Below are positions 25,801-34,324 of a DNA stretch of 64,000 nucleotides, piece by piece. Every line of letters starts with the position of its first letter. Position 1 is the first letter of the stretch. The DNA comes from Pseudonocardiaceae bacterium (GTDB taxonomy: Bacteria > Actinomycetota > Actinomycetes > Mycobacteriales > Pseudonocardiaceae), in NCBI GenBank assembly GCA_009379845.1, contig WHSZ01000005.1:62001-126000 (forward strand). Reading direction: 5' to 3'. The notes beneath the pieces are model-generated. The model did no database searches. It saw only the letters and a list, made by a program, of their open reading frames with translations, and was not told where the DNA came from. The position numbers and the translations under genes were made by a program.

Positions 25801-25970
25801 ACCGGCTGGCCGCCTCGGTGCCGGGCGCCCACCTCGTCCCTGATCAGAACACCCGCGGCACCCTGCTGCTGGTAATCGGTCCCGGGTTCGACGGGAAGGT
25901 GGCGAAGCCCGACGAGCCGCTGCCACAGGATCTGTCCACTGTGAACGCCGGGGACGCGTCCTGCGGGTAA
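22815..25970 (+). CDS. LytR-CpsA-Psr (LCP) family ligase with giant Pro-rich cytoplasmic region
   Basis: 1051 residues, about twice the usual LCP length. Residues 1-440 are a low-complexity Pro/Arg/Gly/Ala-rich segment with 15-base DNA repeats (GGPGQ and PQPGT units); 440-565 are charged, with DEAQS-type repeats. A single membrane segment at about 572-592 (IIAAVAAGLVFLATGAG) precedes the extracellular LCP domain (about 618-800: LLVGSDTRAG, SDTVMIAHI, VVSFPRDLEV, VDFHGFKNMVDAMEGVEIC, LNFVRARHVVGD, YGRITRQQEFL) with the Arg/Asp residues that bind pyrophosphate lipids. A LytR_C domain is at 940-1025. LCP proteins attach glycopolymers such as arabinogalactan to peptidoglycan. GTG start with AGAAGGGAG. 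Confidence 0.88.
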   Translation: MPDERHIDGPGPQDRRPAGDAAEAPHGRHAEPDRPGRRRRSIDTQGGLSVSELLAKHGSGRRQPADPEPPRPESPISHPEPSRPAVPRRETPQPETPRPEPPRPETSASDPAETGWFEPEPSKPAPPPRPPAPPRSRTMRPPAGPPRAAPPNGARHAEPRHADSRHAESRHAEPPAPPPRPPAGPPGPDPAGRGQRGPDQSGPGQGGPGQGGPGQGGPGEPPSADGRPRPAPPGARPRRRREAATPAWTEPAEGAATPNGAAPNGAGPTAGPNAGPTAGANAGRNAVPPPAHGGQTGTGENRPNWPQHSNELPQPRTSQPGAPQPGTPQPGTPQPRTPQPGTPQPPASQRPPAPREPSGRTPPSPQVAPRYVGPGKLAVPPVFVSKQAEQQDEAEPEAGALDQTGTSTPPIPDQARENAAASEPADHEIDADDPLIMTSELEPVGEMTKQRRKLDETLARFSAAHDEAAAEEQRRREQRWLPWGKGDDVDAPTTYTKLGTDAGEATQLAEIPGVRPAEDPWSEAEPGEAQSNDAQSHEAQSDEAQSDEDGNEPQTRLQEKKERKRYRSARTSRIIAAVAAGLVFLATGAGWGVKAWVDGKFNWISSLDEDSSAIMNAAGQTGDENFLLVGSDTRAGAAKEDGVGDEASIGGARSDTVMIAHIPANRERVVVVSFPRDLEVQRPDCERWNPKSGEYTGERVDRTDGVKMNTAYQIGGPRCVTKLVQELSGLKINHFVGVDFHGFKNMVDAMEGVEICTEQPVQDTVLGTIVPKAGTTRISGDSALNFVRARHVVGDPTSDYGRITRQQEFLSALLRQAMSSNVLLDPGKLNGFVNAFAGATFGENIDVDQLLTLGQSLQGLNAGRVTFITVPTVGEANEQGNEVLRKSDNRALFDAIIDNTPLPGERKKQAQPKPQAAPVPGLQQQQRLPRQQQPKVDPRTLKIEVLNGGNPTQNIAGNTADALGKQGFQILRTANAEVQVNRTLVKYAPGDEAAAHRLAASVPGAHLVPDQNTRGTLLLVIGPGFDGKVAKPDEPLPQDLSTVNAGDASCG
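23403..23470 (+). repeat. 15-bp tandem repeats inside the LCP gene
   Basis: Three perfect copies of GGACCGGGCCAAGGG (23418-23432, 23433-23447, 23448-23462), flanked by imperfect copies, encode GPGQG units. Multiples of 3, so length change would keep the frame. Further 15-base PQPGT units lie at about 23753-23852. Confidence 0.85.
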
Positions 25971-26081
25971 TAATTCACGCGAGTTTTCCCAGACTGACAA
26001 GGATTTCCCGCAATTCGGTGTTCATGTCGGATTCACTGCTGTCCTCCAGCGACGCTGCGCTATTACCCGTAGACTGGAAGT

Positions 26082-26744
26082 ATGCGTGAGGCTTACCATG
26101 TCCAACTCGACGAGCTGGCCGATCAGCTGGCGGATATGTGCTCCCAGGTCGCGAACGCCATGGAGTACGCGACCCAGGCGCTCCTCGAGGCGGACCTCGA
26201 GCTTGCCGAACAGGTGATCGGCGACGACACCAAGATCGACGACGCCCGGTCGTCCTGCGAGGAGCAGGCCTACGCGTTGCTCGCCCTGCAGGCCCCCGTC
26301 GCCACCGATCTCCGTACCGTGCTCGCCGCGATCCACGCGGCGGAAAGCCTCGAGCGGATGGGGGATCTAGCGCTGCACGTGGCCAAGGGCGCGCGCCGCC
26401 GGCACCCGCACCGGGTGCTCCCCGACCAGGTAGCCGATTACTTCCAAGAGATGGGCAAGGTCACCGTGCGGATGGCTCGGCAGGCCGAGCAGGTGATCCG
26501 CGGCAAGGACGTGGACAGCGCAAGGGAACTCGAGAGCGATGACGACGAGGTCGACGACCTGCACCGGCACCTGTTCACGGTGCTGATGGACCGCGATTGG
26601 CCGCACGGCGTGGCCACCGCGGTGGATGTGACCCTGCTCGGCCGGTTCTACGAGCGGTTCGCCGACCACGCGGTCTCCGTTGGCCGGCGCGTGGTCTTCA
26701 TGGTGACCGGCAAGATGCCCGGCTACGAGCACGACGACGTCTAA
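26082..26744 (+). CDS. phoU: Phosphate signalling regulator PhoU
   Basis: 220 residues, all-helical with two PhoU repeats: the first half contains YATQALLEADLELAEQVIGDDTKIDD, the second VTVRMARQAEQVIRGKDVDSARELESDDDEVDDLH, each with the E/D-rich metal-binding pattern. PhoU links the Pst transporter to the PhoR kinase so that phosphate sufficiency shuts off the Pho response. It converges on pstB, the same arrangement as phoY2 and phoT in mycobacteria. Short promoter region of 111 bases after the LCP gene. Confidence 0.92.
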   Translation: MREAYHVQLDELADQLADMCSQVANAMEYATQALLEADLELAEQVIGDDTKIDDARSSCEEQAYALLALQAPVATDLRTVLAAIHAAESLERMGDLALHVAKGARRRHPHRVLPDQVADYFQEMGKVTVRMARQAEQVIRGKDVDSARELESDDDEVDDLHRHLFTVLMDRDWPHGVATAVDVTLLGRFYERFADHAVSVGRRVVFMVTGKMPGYEHDDV

Positions 26745-26798
26745 CCCCGCGCAAGCCGCCCCGAGCCGGGATCTTTTCGGCAAGCACCAACGGGAGGG

Positions 26799-27575
26799 TC
26801 AGCCGAAGCGGCCGGAGATGTAGTCCTCTGTGGCCTTCTCATCCGGGTTGGAGAAGATCTTCTCGGTGTCGTTGTACTCGATCAACCTGCCCGGCTGGCC
26901 GACGCCCGGCAGGTTGAAGAACGCCGTCTGGTCGGACACCCGCGCCGCCTGCTGCATGTTGTGCGTGACGATCACGATGGTGTAGTCCTTCTTCAACTCA
27001 CCGATCAGATCCTCGATCGCCAGCGTGGAGATCGGGTCGAGCGCGGAGCACGGTTCGTCCATCAGCAGCACATCCGGCTGCACGGCGATGGCCCGCGCGA
27101 TACACAGCCGCTGCTGCTGGCCGCCGGAAAGCCCGCCGCCCGGCTTGGTCAACCGGTCTTTGACCTCGGCCCACAGGTTCGCACTCCGTAGCGCCCGTTC
27201 GGCGATCTCGTCGAGCCGCTTGCGGTCCCGCGTACCGGCGAGCCGCAGCCCCGCAACCACGTTGTCCCTGATGGACATGGTGGGAAACGGGTTGGGGCGC
27301 TGGAAAACCATGCCGATGGTCCGCCGCACGGACACCGGGTCGACCGAGGGCGCGTAGATGTTCTCGCCGTCCAACAGCACCTCGCCCTCGACCCGCGCAC
27401 CGGGGATCACCTCGTGCATCCGGTTCAGGGTGCGTAGCACCGTGGATTTGCCACATCCGGACGGCCCGATGAACGCCGTGACGCTTCGGGGCGGGACCGA
27501 GACGGTCACGCTCTGCACGGCATGGAACTTGCCGTAGTAGATGTCCACGTCCTTGACATCGATTCGCTTGACCAT
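26799..27575 (-). CDS. pstB: Phosphate ABC transporter ATPase
   Basis: 258 residues, the usual PstB length. Walker [10 protein letters not shown] is at about 33-41, the signature [16 protein letters not shown] around 150, Walker [16 protein letters not shown] next, and the H-loop [18 protein letters not shown] after it. It powers high-affinity phosphate uptake by the PstCA channel. Last gene of a pstS-pstC-pstA-pstB operon read from right to left, under the PhoP-type box at 30806-30827; 17 bases separate it from pstA. Confidence 0.95.
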   Translation of the reverse strand: MVKRIDVKDVDIYYGKFHAVQSVTVSVPPRSVTAFIGPSGCGKSTVLRTLNRMHEVIPGARVEGEVLLDGENIYAPSVDPVSVRRTIGMVFQRPNPFPTMSIRDNVVAGLRLAGTRDRKRLDEIAERALRSANLWAEVKDRLTKPGGGLSGGQQQRLCIARAIAVQPDVLLMDEPCSALDPISTLAIEDLIGELKKDYTIVIVTHNMQQAARVSDQTAFFNLPGVGQPGRLIEYNDTEKIFSNPDEKATEDYISGRFG

Positions 27576-27592
27576 AGTCGCTTACCGCCCAC

Positions 27593-28510
27593 TCACTTGT
27601 TCTTGATCGCGGAGAACCGCGACGAAGCCGCCGCGATCAGATTGAGAATCATGATCACAATGATGAGAGTCAACGCGGCGCCCCACGCCCTGAGCTGGCC
27701 CGCGGCCTCCGGGTTGGAAACCAGCTCGTTGTAGATGAGCAGCGGCAGGGACGCCATGTTGCCCTCGAGCACGTTGAAGTTGATCGACCGGCTGTAGCCG
27801 ACGAGGATCAGCACCGGTGCGGTCTCGCCGAGCACTCGCGCCAACGCCAGCATGACACCGGTGACCATGCCGGAAAGCGCCGTTGGCAACACGACACGTG
27901 CGATCGTCTTCCATTTTGGCACGCCGAGCGCGTAACTGGCCTCGCGCAGCTCATCCGGCACCAGTCGGAGCATCTCTTCGGTCGAGCGCACCACCACCGG
28001 CAGCATCAGCAACACCAGCGCGAGGGAAACCGCGAAGGCGCTCTGCGGGAAGCCGAGCACGCTGATCCACAACGCGAAGATGAACAGCGCCGCCACGATG
28101 GACGGAACACCGGAGAGGATGTCCACCATGAACGTCACCGCGCGGGCCAGCCTGCCGCCGGCGCCGTACTCCACCAGGTAGATCGCGGTGAAGATACCGA
28201 GCGGCACGGCGATCACCGCGCAGATCAGTCCTTGGATGATGCTGCCGTACAGCGCGTGGTAGACGCCGCCAGCGAACTCGTCCGGCATCACCCCGGACAG
28301 CGAGTGCGACCACCAGTTCGCCGAGAGGATCGCGTCGAAACCCCGCGTAATGACGGTGACGAGCAGCCAGCCAAGCGGCACCAGCGCGATCAGGAACGCC
28401 ACCGTGACCAGCGCTGTCGCCAGCGCGTTCTTGATCTTGCGTGACCCGCTGATGTGCTGAAATGGGGTCGGTGTGGCCGGTTGGTTCACGATCGATTCGG
28501 TGGTAGCCAT
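27593..28510 (-). CDS. pstA: Phosphate ABC transporter permease PstA
   Basis: 305 residues with six membrane helices; the EAA-type coupling loop reads DELREASYALGVPKWKTIARVVLPTA. The start is the ATG at 28510, which shares its first base with the pstC stop (TGATG), giving tight coupling and equal expression of the two channel subunits. Cytoplasmic N-terminus of about 40 residues. Confidence 0.93.
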   Translation of the reverse strand: MATTESIVNQPATPTPFQHISGSRKIKNALATALVTVAFLIALVPLGWLLVTVITRGFDAILSANWWSHSLSGVMPDEFAGGVYHALYGSIIQGLICAVIAVPLGIFTAIYLVEYGAGGRLARAVTFMVDILSGVPSIVAALFIFALWISVLGFPQSAFAVSLALVLLMLPVVVRSTEEMLRLVPDELREASYALGVPKWKTIARVVLPTALSGMVTGVMLALARVLGETAPVLILVGYSRSINFNVLEGNMASLPLLIYNELVSNPEAAGQLRAWGAALTLIIVIMILNLIAAASSRFSAIKNK

Positions 28511-29559
28511 CAACGATTCACCTTCCCACCCACGATCGAGCGGGCGATCGCGTTCACCACGAAGGTCAGCACGAACAGCACAAGGCCGGCCGCGATGTAG
28601 GCACCGGTCGGCAGCGGCTGGTTGAACTCGGCCGCGGCCGAGGCGATCTTCGACGCGAAGGTGTAGCCGCCGTCGAAAAGGCTGAACGTGGTGGGATCCG
28701 TCGAGGTACGCAGGATGATCAGTACCGCGACGGTTTCCCCGAGCGCGCGACCGAGCCCGAGCATCGACGCACCGATGTAACCGCTACGCCCGTAAGGGAG
28801 CACGGTGGCGCGGATCATCTCCCACTTCGTGGCCCCGAGCGCCAGCGCACCCTCGATGTGGTCGGCCGGGGTCTGCCGGAACACCTCCCGGGTGATCGAC
28901 GTGATGATCGGCAGGATCATCACAGCCAGCACGATGCCCGCCGTGAAGATCGTGCCACCACCGCCGATCGACACGTTGCCGTTGGCGAACAGCGGGAACC
29001 AGCCGAACGTCGCGTTCAACCACTCGGCGACCGGCACCAGCGCCGGGCCGAGCACAGCCAGGCCCCACAGGCCGTACACGATGGACGGCACCGCGGCGAG
29101 CACGTCGATGAGGTAGGCGAACGGCCGACGCAGCGTGGTTGGCGCGTACTGGGTGAGAAACAGCGCGATACCAAGCGCGATCGGCATCGCGATGACCAGC
29201 GCGAACGCCGAGGAAAGCACCGTGACGAGCAGCAGATCGCGGATTCCGAATCGCAGGTTGCCAGCGTCGGTGGTGCTGAATTGGGCGCTGAACAGGAAGT
29301 TGGCGTTGTTGGCCGCGAGCGACGGCACGGATTGGATCAGCAGGAAGACGCCGATCAGCACGATCGCGAGGACGACGAAGATGCCTGATCCGGTCGAGAT
29401 TCCCTGGAAGATCAGGTCGGCGCTTCGCCTGCTCCCGCGACTTCGGGTCTCCAGAGTCCCCGTGGCGTTGTCGTTCATGGCACCAATCATGTGGGACTCG
29501 CCCTGGCCGTCCGAGGACGGGCGACCAGGGCGAGACTCCGTCTTATGGAGATCACTCAT
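28510..29559 (-). CDS. pstC: Phosphate ABC transporter permease PstC
   Basis: 349 residues; membrane helices begin around residue 60 and the coupling loop is [27 protein letters not shown]. PstC pairs with PstA to form the phosphate channel. The start is uncertain: ATG 29559 has no clear ribosome site, while ATG 29490 (MIGAMNDN) has GGCGAG 6 bases upstream and would remove 23 disordered residues. The gene follows pstS by 27 bases. Confidence 0.92.
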   Translation of the reverse strand: MSDLHKTESRPGRPSSDGQGESHMIGAMNDNATGTLETRSRGSRRSADLIFQGISTGSGIFVVLAIVLIGVFLLIQSVPSLAANNANFLFSAQFSTTDAGNLRFGIRDLLLVTVLSSAFALVIAMPIALGIALFLTQYAPTTLRRPFAYLIDVLAAVPSIVYGLWGLAVLGPALVPVAEWLNATFGWFPLFANGNVSIGGGGTIFTAGIVLAVMILPIITSITREVFRQTPADHIEGALALGATKWEMIRATVLPYGRSGYIGASMLGLGRALGETVAVLIILRTSTDPTTFSLFDGGYTFASKIASAAAEFNQPLPTGAYIAAGLVLFVLTFVVNAIARSIVGGKVNR

Positions 29560-29586
29560 TTGTCGTATTCGGGCGAACGTTCCCCA

Positions 29587-30708
29587 TCAGGACGTTGAGG
29601 AGATGGCCTTGACGGAGGACTCCAGCTTCTGTTTGAAGGCTTGCGGCACGGGGATGTACCCGTTGTCGGCCAACCCCTGCTGCCCGTCGTTGATGGCAAT
29701 CTGCAGGAACGACTTGACGGCGTTCGCGGTGGCCGGATCGCTGTACTTCGAGCAGACGATCTCATAGGTGGCCAGCACGAGCGGGTAGGCACCTTGGGCG
29801 TCCGCCTTGTAGAGCGATTCGAGGTCCAGCCGCATGTCGTGGCCCTCGCCCTCGAGCTTGGCACCCTCGATGGCCTTTCCAACGCTCTCCTCGGAGAGCT
29901 CGACCGGCTTCCCGCCACCACTGTTCACGATATTCGCGATGGCCAGGTTTTGCTGTTCGGCATAGGACCACTCGTTGTAGGTGATCGAGCCGGGGGTGCC
30001 CTTGACGGCAGCCGAGGTGCCTTCGTTGCCCTTGGCCCCCTCACCGACGTCACCGTTGAAGGTCTTGCCGTCGCCGCCCTTCCACACGCCGTTCGAGGCC
30101 GCGTCCAGGTACTTCTGGAAGTTGTCCGTGGTGCCGGATTCGTCGTTCCGGTAGATCACCGTGATGTTCTGGTCCGGCAGCTTCGCGCCCTCGTTCAGCT
30201 TGGCGATCGCCGGGTCGTTCCACTTCTTGATCTGCCCGGAGAAGATCTTCGCCAGGGTCGGCGCGTCCAGCGCGACCTTGTCGACGCCAGGCACGTTGTA
30301 GGTGATCGCGATCGGACCGAACACGATCGGCAGGTGCCATGCGTCGTTGCCGTCGCAACGCTGCTTGGCGTCCTTCACCTCGCCGTCTTCAGGGTCCAGC
30401 GGGGAGTCCGAGCCGGCGAAGTCGGTCTGCCTGCCGATGAAGTCCTTCACACCCGCACCGGAACCACTGGATGTGTAGTCCAGCGACTTGCCTTGGCAGG
30501 CGTCCTCGTAGGCGTTCGCGAACCGAGTCACGGCGTTTGCCTGCGCGCTCGAACCGCTCGCCTTGAGTGACTCCTTGCCGTTGCAGGCAGCGTTGGCCTG
30601 GCCGCCCGGATTCGTGTCCGGGCTGTTGTCGTCGGTGCCGCATGCGGACAACGCGAGCGCGCCGACCGCGACAAAACTGATCACCGCGGCATGCCGCTTG
30701 ATCTTCAC
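29587..30708 (-). CDS. pstS: Phosphate-binding lipoprotein PstS
   Basis: 373 residues starting at GTG 30708, which has a strong GGAGG site. Lipobox LSAC puts the lipid-anchored Cys near residue 21. The phosphate-binding fold shows GSSAQANAVTRF, TSSGSGAGVKDFIGRQTDFAGSDSPL and YRNDESGTTDNFQKYL, the conserved phosphate-contacting blocks. It captures phosphate outside the membrane and delivers it to PstCA. First gene of the pst operon. Confidence 0.94.
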   Translation of the reverse strand: MKIKRHAAVISFVAVGALALSACGTDDNSPDTNPGGQANAACNGKESLKASGSSAQANAVTRFANAYEDACQGKSLDYTSSGSGAGVKDFIGRQTDFAGSDSPLDPEDGEVKDAKQRCDGNDAWHLPIVFGPIAITYNVPGVDKVALDAPTLAKIFSGQIKKWNDPAIAKLNEGAKLPDQNITVIYRNDESGTTDNFQKYLDAASNGVWKGGDGKTFNGDVGEGAKGNEGTSAAVKGTPGSITYNEWSYAEQQNLAIANIVNSGGGKPVELSEESVGKAIEGAKLEGEGHDMRLDLESLYKADAQGAYPLVLATYEIVCSKYSDPATANAVKSFLQIAINDGQQGLADNGYIPVPQAFKQKLESSVKAISSTS

Positions 30709-30805
30709 GTGTTTCCTCCAGCAAGGAAGGCATCTCGGAATGTTTGCGGCACAGTAATTGCCGCTCGAGCCGAACCGTAAGCAACGTTGGTGCACACTCA
30801 CCCGT

Positions 30806-30827
30806 GTTGAGGTGAACGCGAAGTGAA
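30806..30827 (-). promoter_or_regulatory. PhoP-binding (PHO) box upstream of pstS
   Basis: Read on the minus strand: two adjacent 11-base units, TTCACTTCGCG and TTCACCTCAAC, about 100 bases before the pstS GTG. Actinobacterial PhoP boxes are 11-base direct repeats close to GTTCACC, so this is a good match in period and sequence. It predicts induction of pstSCAB under phosphate starvation. Confidence 0.75.
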
Positions 30828-30846
30828 TAAGCACCGAGTGTGAGCA

Positions 30847-30867
30847 AGGATCCCTCGAAAGGATCCT
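30847..30867 (-). terminator. Hairpin downstream of mshD
   Basis: AGGATCC (30847-30853) and GGATCCT (30861-30867) form a perfect 7-base stem over a 7-base loop, about 60 bases past the mshD stop and before the pst promoter. Lacks a long T-run. Likely insulates the pst operon from mshD transcription. Confidence 0.5.
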
Positions 30868-30928
30868 GTTGTGGTCGAATTTCCGAGCCTGAACTAGCTC
30901 TGTGTGATGTTCCCGGCCCGGTAGGGCG

Positions 30929-31906
30929 CTATCGGGCGTACTGCACGCCGATGTCCCACTGCTCGAAGCCGAGCCGCCGGTACACCGCGATGGCCGGCTG
31001 GTTGTCGCCCTCCACATACAGGATGACCTGACGCAGGCCGGCCTCCGCCAGATAACGCAACCCGGCGAGGGTCAGTACCTTGCCGAGCCCGCCGCCCTGC
31101 GCGTCCGGATCCACGCCGACCACGTACACCTCGCCGACCGGTTCGTCGGTGTCCTCGCCAGCCGGATGCACTTTCGTCCAGTGAAAGCCGACCACCCGCT
31201 CGCCGGCGGTGTTCGATGGCTTCTCCGCCGAACCGCTCAACCGGGCGCGGGCCAGGAAGAACCCGTTCGGATCGAACCAGTCCTCTTTCTCCGTGGCTCG
31301 CAGGTCCTCAACCGTCAGCGCGCCCTGCTCCGGGTGCCAGTCGAAGGCCTTCGCGTTCACCGCGATCACCTCCGGCTCGTCCACCCCCGGCCGGAACCGG
31401 TCGATCCGCACGCCTTCCGGCGACGCGAGCTCGGGCAACGGCGGAGCCTTTTCGAAGTCGAGCCGCATCCGTAGCAACTCGCGAGCCCTTGTGAAGCCGA
31501 ACCGTCCGGCGAGCCGGGCAGCCCCGGGGTGATCACCGTGTGACCAGACCCGCAGCCGGTCGCCAGGCCCTGCCGGCAGCTCGGCACGTTCCAGCACGGC
31601 CTCCAGCACGGCGGTGCCCAACCCGCCGCGGCGTAGTGCCGGGCGGATCACCAGCTCGGCCACCTGCCGGCCAAAGGCGTCGCCCGCGGTGTCCAGATGT
31701 GCGTAACCGGCCAATGCTCCGGAACGGTCCTCCGGTTTGCTCGCCAGCAGGTGCAGCCCGCCGCGGAACTCGCCCGGCAGCGGGCCGTCGGCCGGAACCT
31801 CCGGCCACCCATCGGTATGCCGGGCGTCGAGCAACAGCTCGCGCACGCGCTCCAGCTCGTCAGGGGTCAGCTCGGAATTCCACGCCGCATTCAGCGCATT
31901 CAGCAT
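30929..31906 (-). CDS. mshD: Mycothiol synthase
   Basis: 325 residues with two GNAT acetyltransferase domains. The first has VAELVIRPALRRGGLGTAVLEAVL (about 84-107), the second, active one has GEVYVVGVDPDAQGGGLGKVLTLAGLRYL with the Q/GxGxG acetyl-CoA loop, and GLRQVILYVEGDNQPAIAVYRRLGF at the end. MshD acetylates Cys-GlcN-Ins to make mycothiol, the main thiol of actinobacteria. Placed next to glnR as in M. tuberculosis (Rv0818-Rv0819), and 19 bases after it, so probably cotranscribed. Confidence 0.95.
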   Translation of the reverse strand: MLNALNAAWNSELTPDELERVRELLLDARHTDGWPEVPADGPLPGEFRGGLHLLASKPEDRSGALAGYAHLDTAGDAFGRQVAELVIRPALRRGGLGTAVLEAVLERAELPAGPGDRLRVWSHGDHPGAARLAGRFGFTRARELLRMRLDFEKAPPLPELASPEGVRIDRFRPGVDEPEVIAVNAKAFDWHPEQGALTVEDLRATEKEDWFDPNGFFLARARLSGSAEKPSNTAGERVVGFHWTKVHPAGEDTDEPVGEVYVVGVDPDAQGGGLGKVLTLAGLRYLAEAGLRQVILYVEGDNQPAIAVYRRLGFEQWDIGVQYAR

Positions 31907-31925
31907 GCGACCAAGGTACGTGCCG

Positions 31926-32648
31926 TCAGCTAAGCGAGTCAGCCGTCTCGGGCCGTTCGGACAGGCCCTTCACGGGGCGCTCGAACTTGTAGCCGACGTT
32001 GCGCACCGTGCCGATCAGCTGCTCGTGCTCTGGGCCGAGCTTGGCGCGCAGCCGCCGGATGTGCACGTCGACGGTCCGGGTGCCGCCGAAGAAGTCGTAG
32101 CCCCAGACCTCCTGCAGCAGCTGCGCCCTGGTGAACACCCGGCCCGCGTGCTGGGCGAGGTACTTGAGCAGCTCGAATTCCTTGTAGGTCAGCTCGAGCG
32201 CGCGTCGCCGTAGCCGGGCGGTGTAGGTGCCCTCGTCGATCACCAGCTCGCCGACGCGGAGCGTGCCGTCGCCTCCGGACTGACCTGCGGCGGTGCGGGT
32301 GGTGATCAATCGCAGCCTGGCGTCCACCTCGGCGGGGCCCGCGGTGGGCAGCACGATGTCATCGGTGCGCCATTCCGAGCTCAGCGCGACGAGGCCGCCC
32401 TCGCTCACGATCGCGATCACCGGGACCCCCGCGGCTCCTTCCCCGGCCCCGGCGAGCAGCCGGCACAGGCTCTTCGCGCCGGCCAGGTCCTGCCGCGCGT
32501 CAACCAGGATCGCGTCCCGCGGGCCGGCATCGAGCAGCGCGGTCACTTCGGGCGGACGTACCCGCACACTGTGCGGCAGCAGGGCCAGCGACGGCAGCAC
32601 CGCGTTAGGGTCTGGATCCGAGGTGAGCAGTAGAAGCTCCATACTCAT
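31926..32648 (-). CDS. glnR: Nitrogen regulator GlnR (OmpR-like, orphan)
   Basis: 240 residues. Receiver-like N-terminal domain starting [26 protein letters not shown], with the Asp in [10 protein letters not shown] but without the usual phosphorylation pocket, and a C-terminal winged helix ([53 protein letters not shown]). Known GlnR proteins work without a cognate kinase and control nitrogen assimilation genes such as amtB and glnA. Start ATG 32648 or 32642; upstream sequence GGTGGTGG gives no decision. Confidence 0.92.
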   Translation of the reverse strand: MSMELLLLTSDPDPNAVLPSLALLPHSVRVRPPEVTALLDAGPRDAILVDARQDLAGAKSLCRLLAGAGEGAAGVPVIAIVSEGGLVALSSEWRTDDIVLPTAGPAEVDARLRLITTRTAAGQSGGDGTLRVGELVIDEGTYTARLRRRALELTYKEFELLKYLAQHAGRVFTRAQLLQEVWGYDFFGGTRTVDVHIRRLRAKLGPEHEQLIGTVRNVGYKFERPVKGLSERPETADSLS

Positions 32649-32965
32649 GTGCCACCACCACAGGCCGCGCGGGTCGATGAGGAAAACCAAGGATAGCCCG
32701 CGGGTCACTGAATCGTGCAGGTCATGACGCCGATGTCACATTCGTGCGGCCCCGTGCCGGGGTGCTGCCGGCCTCATCGACGGCCCCATCGACGGCCCCA
32801 CTGACGGCATATTTCGAGCTCGTTGACGGCAGGTTCGAGCAGCGAGCGGCGCATCCTAGGCGGGGCTACGGCCGGATAGCGAGCCGGCAGGAATGCGCCG
32901 GGTGGGAGACTGGCGGGCGCAGCGGTTCACCGAGCCGGCCGGTTCCCCTACGACACCCGAGCAGG

Positions 32966-33811
32966 ATGAGGATGACGACAGCGACCAAGGCGACCAACAA
33001 GCGCAAGCGCCGGGGCAAGAAGAGGCTGGTCATCACCCTGGTAGTGCTACTCGGACTGCTGGTCGCCGCCGACTTCGCCGCCGCGACGGCCGCCGAGTAC
33101 CAGGTATCAAAGCAGGCGCGCCAGCAGTTCAAGCTGAAAGACGACCCGTCCGTCTCGGTGAACGGCTTCCCGTTCCTCACCCAGGCGATCGCCGGGAAAT
33201 ACAACGAGATCTCCGTGCACGCGGCCGGCATACCGGTGGCCAACACGCTGCGCGAGGTGCAGCTCGACGCGAAGCTGCGCCGGGTGCACGCACCGCTGTC
33301 CGAGGTGCTGTCCGGAAACGCCAAGGCGATCCGGATCGAAGAGGTCGAAGGCCAGGTGAAGATCACCGCGACGGATATCGGTCGCGCGGTCGGCATCCCC
33401 AAGATGGGCATCGAACCGGTCAGCGAGCGCCGGGTGCGGATTCCCGAGGAGGACGACGAAAGCGGCCAGGACGACGAGGATCTGCGGGATGCCGAGCCGG
33501 AGGACAACACCACCGGGCTGCGCCTTGACGCCAGCACCAACGTGGCCGGTGAGGAGACCAACGTTTCGGTGTTCGCGATGCTGACGTTGAGCGGTCACAA
33601 GGTCGACATCCGCCCAGAGCGGATCGAGCTGCGGAATGAGCTGACCGACGTGGACGTTCCAGACTTCGTGCGAAACCAAATCTTCGACAAGTTCTCGGTG
33701 GACCTGAACCCGGGTGCGCTGCCGTTCAAGGTCAAGCCCACGGCGGTGACGGCCGAGTCCGGCGCCCTGATGGTCAAGGGCACCGCCGCCAATCTCCGGT
33801 TCGACCAGTAG
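32966..33811 (+). CDS. lmeA: LmeA-like DUF2993 lipid-binding protein
   Basis: 281 residues with a basic N-terminus (KATNKRKRRGKKR), one membrane segment (LVITLVVLLGLLVAADFAA) and an extracytoplasmic DUF2993 domain (VSVNGFPFLTQAIAGKYNEISVHAAGI). It contains an acidic insertion at about 165-185 (EEDDESGQDDEDLRDAEPED) that is unusual. Mycobacterial LmeA (Rv0817c) binds phosphatidylinositol lipids and supports mannan elongation of lipoglycans. Divergent from glnR as in Mycobacterium. Start ATG 32966 or 32972. Confidence 0.8.
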   Translation: MRMTTATKATNKRKRRGKKRLVITLVVLLGLLVAADFAAATAAEYQVSKQARQQFKLKDDPSVSVNGFPFLTQAIAGKYNEISVHAAGIPVANTLREVQLDAKLRRVHAPLSEVLSGNAKAIRIEEVEGQVKITATDIGRAVGIPKMGIEPVSERRVRIPEEDDESGQDDEDLRDAEPEDNTTGLRLDASTNVAGEETNVSVFAMLTLSGHKVDIRPERIELRNELTDVDVPDFVRNQIFDKFSVDLNPGALPFKVKPTAVTAESGALMVKGTAANLRFDQ

Positions 33812-33813
33812 CC

Positions 33814-34236
33814 ATGCTCGGCCTGTGGGTACTGCTCGGCACGGTGGCCGTCGCCCTGGTCGCGGGCGCGGTGCTGCGGGCCGTCAACGGGCGGATCCGG
33901 CACGGCCGGAGCCCCGCGGCCGAGCTGCCGGAACCGGTGCGTGAGCTGATCGACGGCGGCGCGGACGTCACGCTGGTGCAGCTGTCCACCACGTTCTGCG
34001 CGCCGTGCCGGCATGCCCGAGCGGTGTACGGCCGGCTGGCCGAACGCACCGACGGGGTGCGGCACGTGGAGCTGGACGTGACCTCCCGGCCGGAGGTCGC
34101 CACCGCGCTCGGCGTGTACCGGACGCCGACCACGCTCGCCGTGGACGCGCGCGGCACCGAGCTGGCCCGGATAACCGGCGTTCCCAAGCTCGACGAGCTC
34201 CACGACGCGCTCGCACCACATCTGGTGCGGGGATAG
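33814..34236 (+). CDS. Membrane-anchored thioredoxin-like protein (ThiX-like)
   Basis: 140 residues: an N-terminal membrane helix (LWVLLGTVAVALVAGAVLRAV), then a thioredoxin fold with active site CAPC in LVQLSTTFCAPCRHARAVYGRL and cis-Pro loop YRTPTTLAV. It starts 2 bases after the lmeA stop, so coupled. Corresponds in position to thiX (Rv0816c). Probably reduces disulfides; whether the domain faces inside or outside is not settled by one helix. Confidence 0.82.
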   Translation: MLGLWVLLGTVAVALVAGAVLRAVNGRIRHGRSPAAELPEPVRELIDGGADVTLVQLSTTFCAPCRHARAVYGRLAERTDGVRHVELDVTSRPEVATALGVYRTPTTLAVDARGTELARITGVPKLDELHDALAPHLVRG

Positions 34237-34324
34237 CCGCCGTTCGCCGCGGAATCGGGTTGCCGGGCGGCCGCGCTTGCGGCACGTTACTTGACGTGAC
34301 GCCGCCGTCCGACGGGAGCCGCCC

